A stretch of DNA of 64,000 bases from the NCBI GenBank assembly GCA_002712005.1, contig PASP01000004.1, positions 548,064-612,063 on the forward strand. Reading direction: 5' to 3'. Position 1 is the first letter of the stretch. Every line of letters starts with the position of its first letter. The notes below the pieces were generated by a model, which had not been told where the DNA came from, ran no database searches, and saw only the letters and a list, made by a program, of their open reading frames with translations. The position numbers were made by a program, and so were the translations under genes. The stretch is from Halobacteriovoraceae bacterium (GTDB lineage: Bacteria; Bdellovibrionota; Bacteriovoracia; Bacteriovoracales; Bacteriovoracaceae). Shown piece after piece: positions 60,671 to 64,000 of the stretch.

Positions 60671-61693
60671 TTAATCAAAAATATTCACCAAAGCATTGTA
60701 GACAACTGTTCCAAAAGCCCCAATTGCATTGATCTCAGGATCTTTTCTCATCCCACTAATTTCTACCTTTGTTTTAATTATTTCCTTTTCACCAGTCTCG
60801 AATAAGGAAAGGAAACCAGCAACAACAGACTGCCAAATATTATTAATAATTCCATCCTCACTTTTAATTTCCATAACTTTAACATTTCTTAACACGGGCT
60901 CAATATAACCCTTTATTTCTTTACCTTCTGTCTTGAGCTTCCCATGTATATCCAACATACCAGCTTCAAAATCGAGGTAAGCGTATTTTCGAGCAAAATA
61001 ATTCAGATTATTAAGAGGTAGACTCTGTATATCAACAGCATAATCATATTGGGGATAAGTTTTATGCAAATCCATCACACCCTTTATACTTAAATCCCCT
61101 TCTTTAAGTACTTTTCCAGTCAACGAAAAATCAGAAGGGCTTTGTTGATCAACATTTCTTAAATTGGAAAAAGATCCATCTAAATGATCAAATGAGAAAA
61201 TAACCTCATTGACCCGCTCTCCTTTAGCGATAATGACTTCACCTTCAACAAGGGCAATCACGTTAATTCGGAGAGGAACTAAAGCACGTAGACTTTTCAA
61301 CCACATCGTTTCATCCGTTTTCTTGATTTCCTCAATATTCTCTTTGGCATTAGCTTCACTTCTAGGACCAGCATCAATATCGACAAAAAAATCATATAAG
61401 AAAATTTCTGCCACTAATTTTCCCTTGAGTAAGCTTAACCAATGTATGGACACATCAATTTCTTTCGCTTTGAAAAGCGGATATTTCTGACCCCCTTGAT
61501 GTTTTGAAAGTTTAATATTTTCGAATTGGTAGGCACCTCTAAATAAAGATAGACCCATGTGCTCTACGTTGCCTGAATAACCTTGAATATCTCCTATAAC
61601 GGAGTTTACATATTGAGTAAAAAAAATAGGTAGTGATAGCCTTATCAAAAATATGGCCAAAAGAATATATGTATAGGTCTTCTTCCATCTCAT
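60671..61693 (-). CDS. AsmA/DUF748-like membrane-anchored protein
   Basis: About 340 residues from the ATG at 61693, which overlaps the stop of the RND gene by 4 bp (ATGA); the longer frame from 61747 is unlikely. One N-terminal transmembrane helix (TYTYILLAIFLIRLSLPIFF) is followed by a long beta-rich periplasmic part of the AsmA/DUF748 kind: LFKAKEIDVSIHWLSLLKGKLVAEIFLYDFFVDI, LDGSFSNLRNV, SDFSLTGKVLKEGDLSIKG. AsmA-like proteins help lipids or other molecules cross the periplasm. The coupling to the RND-type transporter suggests a shared lipid-transport job. Confidence 0.78.
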   Translation of the reverse strand: MRWKKTYTYILLAIFLIRLSLPIFFTQYVNSVIGDIQGYSGNVEHMGLSLFRGAYQFENIKLSKHQGGQKYPLFKAKEIDVSIHWLSLLKGKLVAEIFLYDFFVDIDAGPRSEANAKENIEEIKKTDETMWLKSLRALVPLRINVIALVEGEVIIAKGERVNEVIFSFDHLDGSFSNLRNVDQQSPSDFSLTGKVLKEGDLSIKGVMDLHKTYPQYDYAVDIQSLPLNNLNYFARKYAYLDFEAGMLDIHGKLKTEGKEIKGYIEPVLRNVKVMEIKSEDGIINNIWQSVVAGFLSLFETGEKEIIKTKVEISGMRKDPEINAIGAFGTVVYNALVNIFD

Positions 61694-63813
61694 GTACGAG
61701 AAAACCCACTCAAACGGCTTATTGGATATAGAGTTGGTATCACGCAAAGAACAAGGGGAAGAGACAGCAACGCTCCAAGTAAGATAATTCCTCCAAATCT
61801 CTGACTAGGTAAAAAGCTTGAAAAGATAAAAGCACTAAAGCCTACAATAATCGTAAAACTTGAAGTAAGCAAACCCGTCATCTGAGAGTTTAAACCTTCT
61901 TTCCAGGCTTCAATCTTATCGACTCCTCCTTCTTCTTTCACCGCCCTAATCAAATGAATAAAACCATCAATCGTTATCCCCAGTGTAATACTAATCCCTG
62001 GGGATGAAATCAAATCAAGCGGAACTCCTGTAACTCCCATTAGTCCAAAAGTCATTATTACAATTGAACTTAAACATAGAGAAATACAAGCCGATAGAAG
62101 AAATGACTTGGATATCCAAAAAACGACAAAGAAGAATATCCCTACTATAAGCGAAACCCCTGTTATCAAACTCATCTTTACAGACTCTGCTAATCGCCCT
62201 TGGAGATAATATGGCCCTGCAGAGGTTAACCACTTAAAAGAGGATGTATCAACCACTTTTTCTAACTCATCAATGATCGTTAAGCGTTTTTTAGATTCAT
62301 CTTTTGATTCAATCATCTTCAATAGTAGAACCGTCTGACTATGATCTTCACTGACAAATCCCTTTCCTATATTGCCCAACATATCAGTAGATAAGAGTTC
62401 TAAGATCCAGTTCCAAGTTAGAAATTGCCCCAACCAATGCGTATCCGCTTCTTTAAGAAGTACAGGTAATGAGATAACGGTTCCTACCTTATCGTGAGAC
62501 TTCAGTTTTTCTTGTAGGTTCCATAATTCTTTATAACTTTTTTCATCATCTAAAGGTTTGCCATTCTTTCTCTTAAGTACAACTCTGAGAATATTACTTC
62601 CTCCATGATCATTCAAAAAAGAAAGTTGTTTATAAATCTCGGACTCTTTCTTAAAATAAGAAAGTAAACTTGGATCAGTATTAAGTCTACTAAGACCACC
62701 AAGCCCGAGGATAAGAGTTGCTCCAACATAGAGGATAACGAAAGAACTTCCCCATATCTTTTTATTTCCAAGAGAAGAATTTTCTTCAATAAACTTATTC
62801 ATATTATTTTTATTTTTTGTTTTTTGAAAATTCAATAAACTTGGTAAGAGTAGATAACAAATCAAAAAGGCGGACAATGTTGCTACCGTCCCCCCAATTC
62901 CTAGTTGAACAAGAGGCTTAGCTTCGACAAAGATCAAGCCCGCAAAGCCCAATAAAGTCGTCGCCATACTCCAAAATGAAGCCGGAAGAGTTTTTATGAG
63001 AGCTTTTTTTGTTGATTTCAAGTTTTGAAAATTAGAAGAGTAGAAAATGAAATGTGACTGAGTCAAGACATAAGCTATAACCATTAAATTGGCCGTTAAG
63101 ATACCTACCGGTTGATCTAAAAATGACAACACCAGTAAAGAACAAGCGGCGGCGGTCAAGCTCACAATGACAGATAGAATCATCAGAAAAAACGATCGAT
63201 TCACGATCAATATGACAATACTACAAAGTATAATCGCTATCTTTAGAAACGTACTCATATCCCTTTTAAGATTTCGTTTCATTTGCTCTCTAAAATAAGG
63301 AATTCCTGCAATCTTAATCGGAATATTAACTTTCTCATACTCATTAATGATGTCTTCAATCTGCTTAATCGTTTTAGAGTTATTTTGATCTTCTAAGTAA
63401 ATACTAATGAAAGTGACATCCTTACTATTTGCAGCAACCAACCTCTTCCACAGAGGATGATCAAGAACATCCTCTGGATCAGATGGTCCATGAGTCATGC
63501 TCACAACTCTTTTAATGCCCTTATAACCAGACAGAGCATCACTTATCCTTTTAATACGATTTATATACTTTTCAGATGTGATATCTTTATCAGGAAGACC
63601 AAGCAGAATCTGATTTCCATCAAAAGGAAATTTTCGAGCAACCTCTTTATTTTCTTTATAAATTTCACTGTCTTTCGAAAAGAAAAAATCTTGACCAACT
63701 TCAGGAGTCAAGTCTACGAAGATAAAAAATAGGGACCATATGATTAGGATAATCGGTATCGTAATCGATAAGATTTTCTTATTACATAGAAATTCGCCTT
63801 TGAAACTTTTCAC
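61690..63813 (-). CDS. RND/MMPL-type transporter (SSD-like, patched superfamily)
   Basis: The 707-residue protein has twelve predicted transmembrane helices in two sets of six, with two large periplasmic loops: TM1 at IIPIILIIWSLFFIF-like residues 15-33, loop 1 to about 200, and TM2-6 with ASFWSMATTLLGFAGLIFVEAKP. A second loop and a second set then end in GVPLDLISSPGISITLGITIDGFIHLIRA. This Gly-Asp-like GITIDGFIH helix is the proton-relay region of the MMPL/RND family. It likely exports lipids or hydrophobic compounds. Starts at a GTG with GGGGGAG 7 nt upstream. It overlaps the AsmA-like gene by 4 bp. Confidence 0.88.
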   Translation of the reverse strand: MKSFKGEFLCNKKILSITIPIILIIWSLFFIFVDLTPEVGQDFFFSKDSEIYKENKEVARKFPFDGNQILLGLPDKDITSEKYINRIKRISDALSGYKGIKRVVSMTHGPSDPEDVLDHPLWKRLVAANSKDVTFISIYLEDQNNSKTIKQIEDIINEYEKVNIPIKIAGIPYFREQMKRNLKRDMSTFLKIAIILCSIVILIVNRSFFLMILSVIVSLTAAACSLLVLSFLDQPVGILTANLMVIAYVLTQSHFIFYSSNFQNLKSTKKALIKTLPASFWSMATTLLGFAGLIFVEAKPLVQLGIGGTVATLSAFLICYLLLPSLLNFQKTKNKNNMNKFIEENSSLGNKKIWGSSFVILYVGATLILGLGGLSRLNTDPSLLSYFKKESEIYKQLSFLNDHGGSNILRVVLKRKNGKPLDDEKSYKELWNLQEKLKSHDKVGTVISLPVLLKEADTHWLGQFLTWNWILELLSTDMLGNIGKGFVSEDHSQTVLLLKMIESKDESKKRLTIIDELEKVVDTSSFKWLTSAGPYYLQGRLAESVKMSLITGVSLIVGIFFFVVFWISKSFLLSACISLCLSSIVIMTFGLMGVTGVPLDLISSPGISITLGITIDGFIHLIRAVKEEGGVDKIEAWKEGLNSQMTGLLTSSFTIIVGFSAFIFSSFLPSQRFGGIILLGALLSLPLVLCVIPTLYPISRLSGFSRT

Positions 63814-63856
63814 CCAAGAACTCCCCCAATTGATTTAAGCTATGAAACATTTATCT

Positions 63857-64000
63857 CTACTTACGTTCTCGAGCTTTAAATTTACCGTTTCTAAATATTT
63901 GATCCGTTGGATGTCTACTATTCATCTCTTCTTCATCTTGAAGATCCTCACTTAATTCTTCTGGTGATGCTTTTTTTCCAACGGTAAACGCACAAATCAC
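63857..64000 (-). CDS. C-terminal end of an unidentified protein (partial)
   Basis: The minus strand is open from the right window edge to a TAG at 63857-63859, giving 47 residues. They are charged and include VICAFTVGKKASPEEL, a Glu/Asp-rich part, and the end GKFKARERK. The start is outside the window. It lies 43 bp before the RND gene on the same strand, so it may belong to the same transcript. Too little remains to name it. Confidence 0.55.
   Translation of the reverse strand: MICAFTVGKKASPEELSEDLQDEEEMNSRHPTDQIFRNGKFKARERK

Noticed and set aside
61694-61747. Longer start of the AsmA-like gene
   Set aside because: It would overlap the RND gene by 58 bp; the ATGA overlap at 61690-61693 gives a normal membrane-anchor start.

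Overview
The window looks like a chromosome segment of a low-GC Gram-negative predatory bacterium of the Bdellovibrionota (Bacteriovorax/Halobacteriovorax-like). This is inferred from three things: a low-GC core genome, many secreted proteins of unknown family (several over 1000 residues), and a mixed set of core genes. No rRNA or other taxonomic marker is present. The only RNA gene seen is a tRNA-Pro(GGG) at 20318-20392.

Layout. 1-15.3 kb: large exported proteins of unknown function, with creA, a YqeY-like gene and an exported EEP-fold nuclease/phosphatase between them. 15.4-20.2 kb: fadD-type acyl-CoA ligase, a DUF5522 protein, a YihY/BrkB membrane protein, and an unusual protein that joins an AlkC-like DNA alkylation repair region to a GIY-YIG nuclease domain. 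20.38-28.70 kb: an integrated element of about 8.3 kb at the 3' end of tRNA-Pro, bounded by a 21-bp direct repeat. 28.7-39.4 kb: mixed genes, including a four-helix/PfpI stress pair, a tandem paralogue pair, a Zn-peptidase, a PilZ-like protein, a small exported protein behind an excellent sigma-54 promoter, manA, a LON-domain protein and a dolichol-kinase-like protein. 39.6-45.1 kb: a co-directional run with a MinD/ParA-like ATPase, a J-domain/HTH protein, an RluD-type enzyme, PgeF, a VKOR-DsbA fusion and TatD. 45.2-48.4 kb: an atypical ThDP-fold protein and a hydrolase-like protein lacking its nucleophile. 48.5-53.3 kb: gapA-pgk-tpiA-secG and a class-V aminotransferase. 53.3-64 kb: an HD-GYP protein, a VWA protein, more exported unknowns, an OYE-family oxidoreductase, and an RND/MMPL transporter overlapping an AsmA-like membrane protein.

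The most interesting part is the 20.38-28.70 kb element. It has a tyrosine integrase, an excisionase-like HTH protein, a divergent XRE regulator and a phage terminase small subunit. It has no large terminase, portal, capsid or tail genes. This is the layout expected of a phage satellite (PICI-like) that redirects a helper phage's packaging. Matching arrays of 10-bp repeats lie near both ends, in opposite orientation. Next to the left att site is a two-gene cassette: an ABC/SMC-type AAA ATPase and an unrecognised 327-aa partner joined by a TAATG stop-start overlap. It is preceded by a 35-codon open reading frame and an intrinsic terminator whose stem can also pair with the ATPase ribosome-binding region. 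I propose this as a candidate anti-phage system under leader/attenuator control. The satellite and defence roles are inferences from gene content and position.
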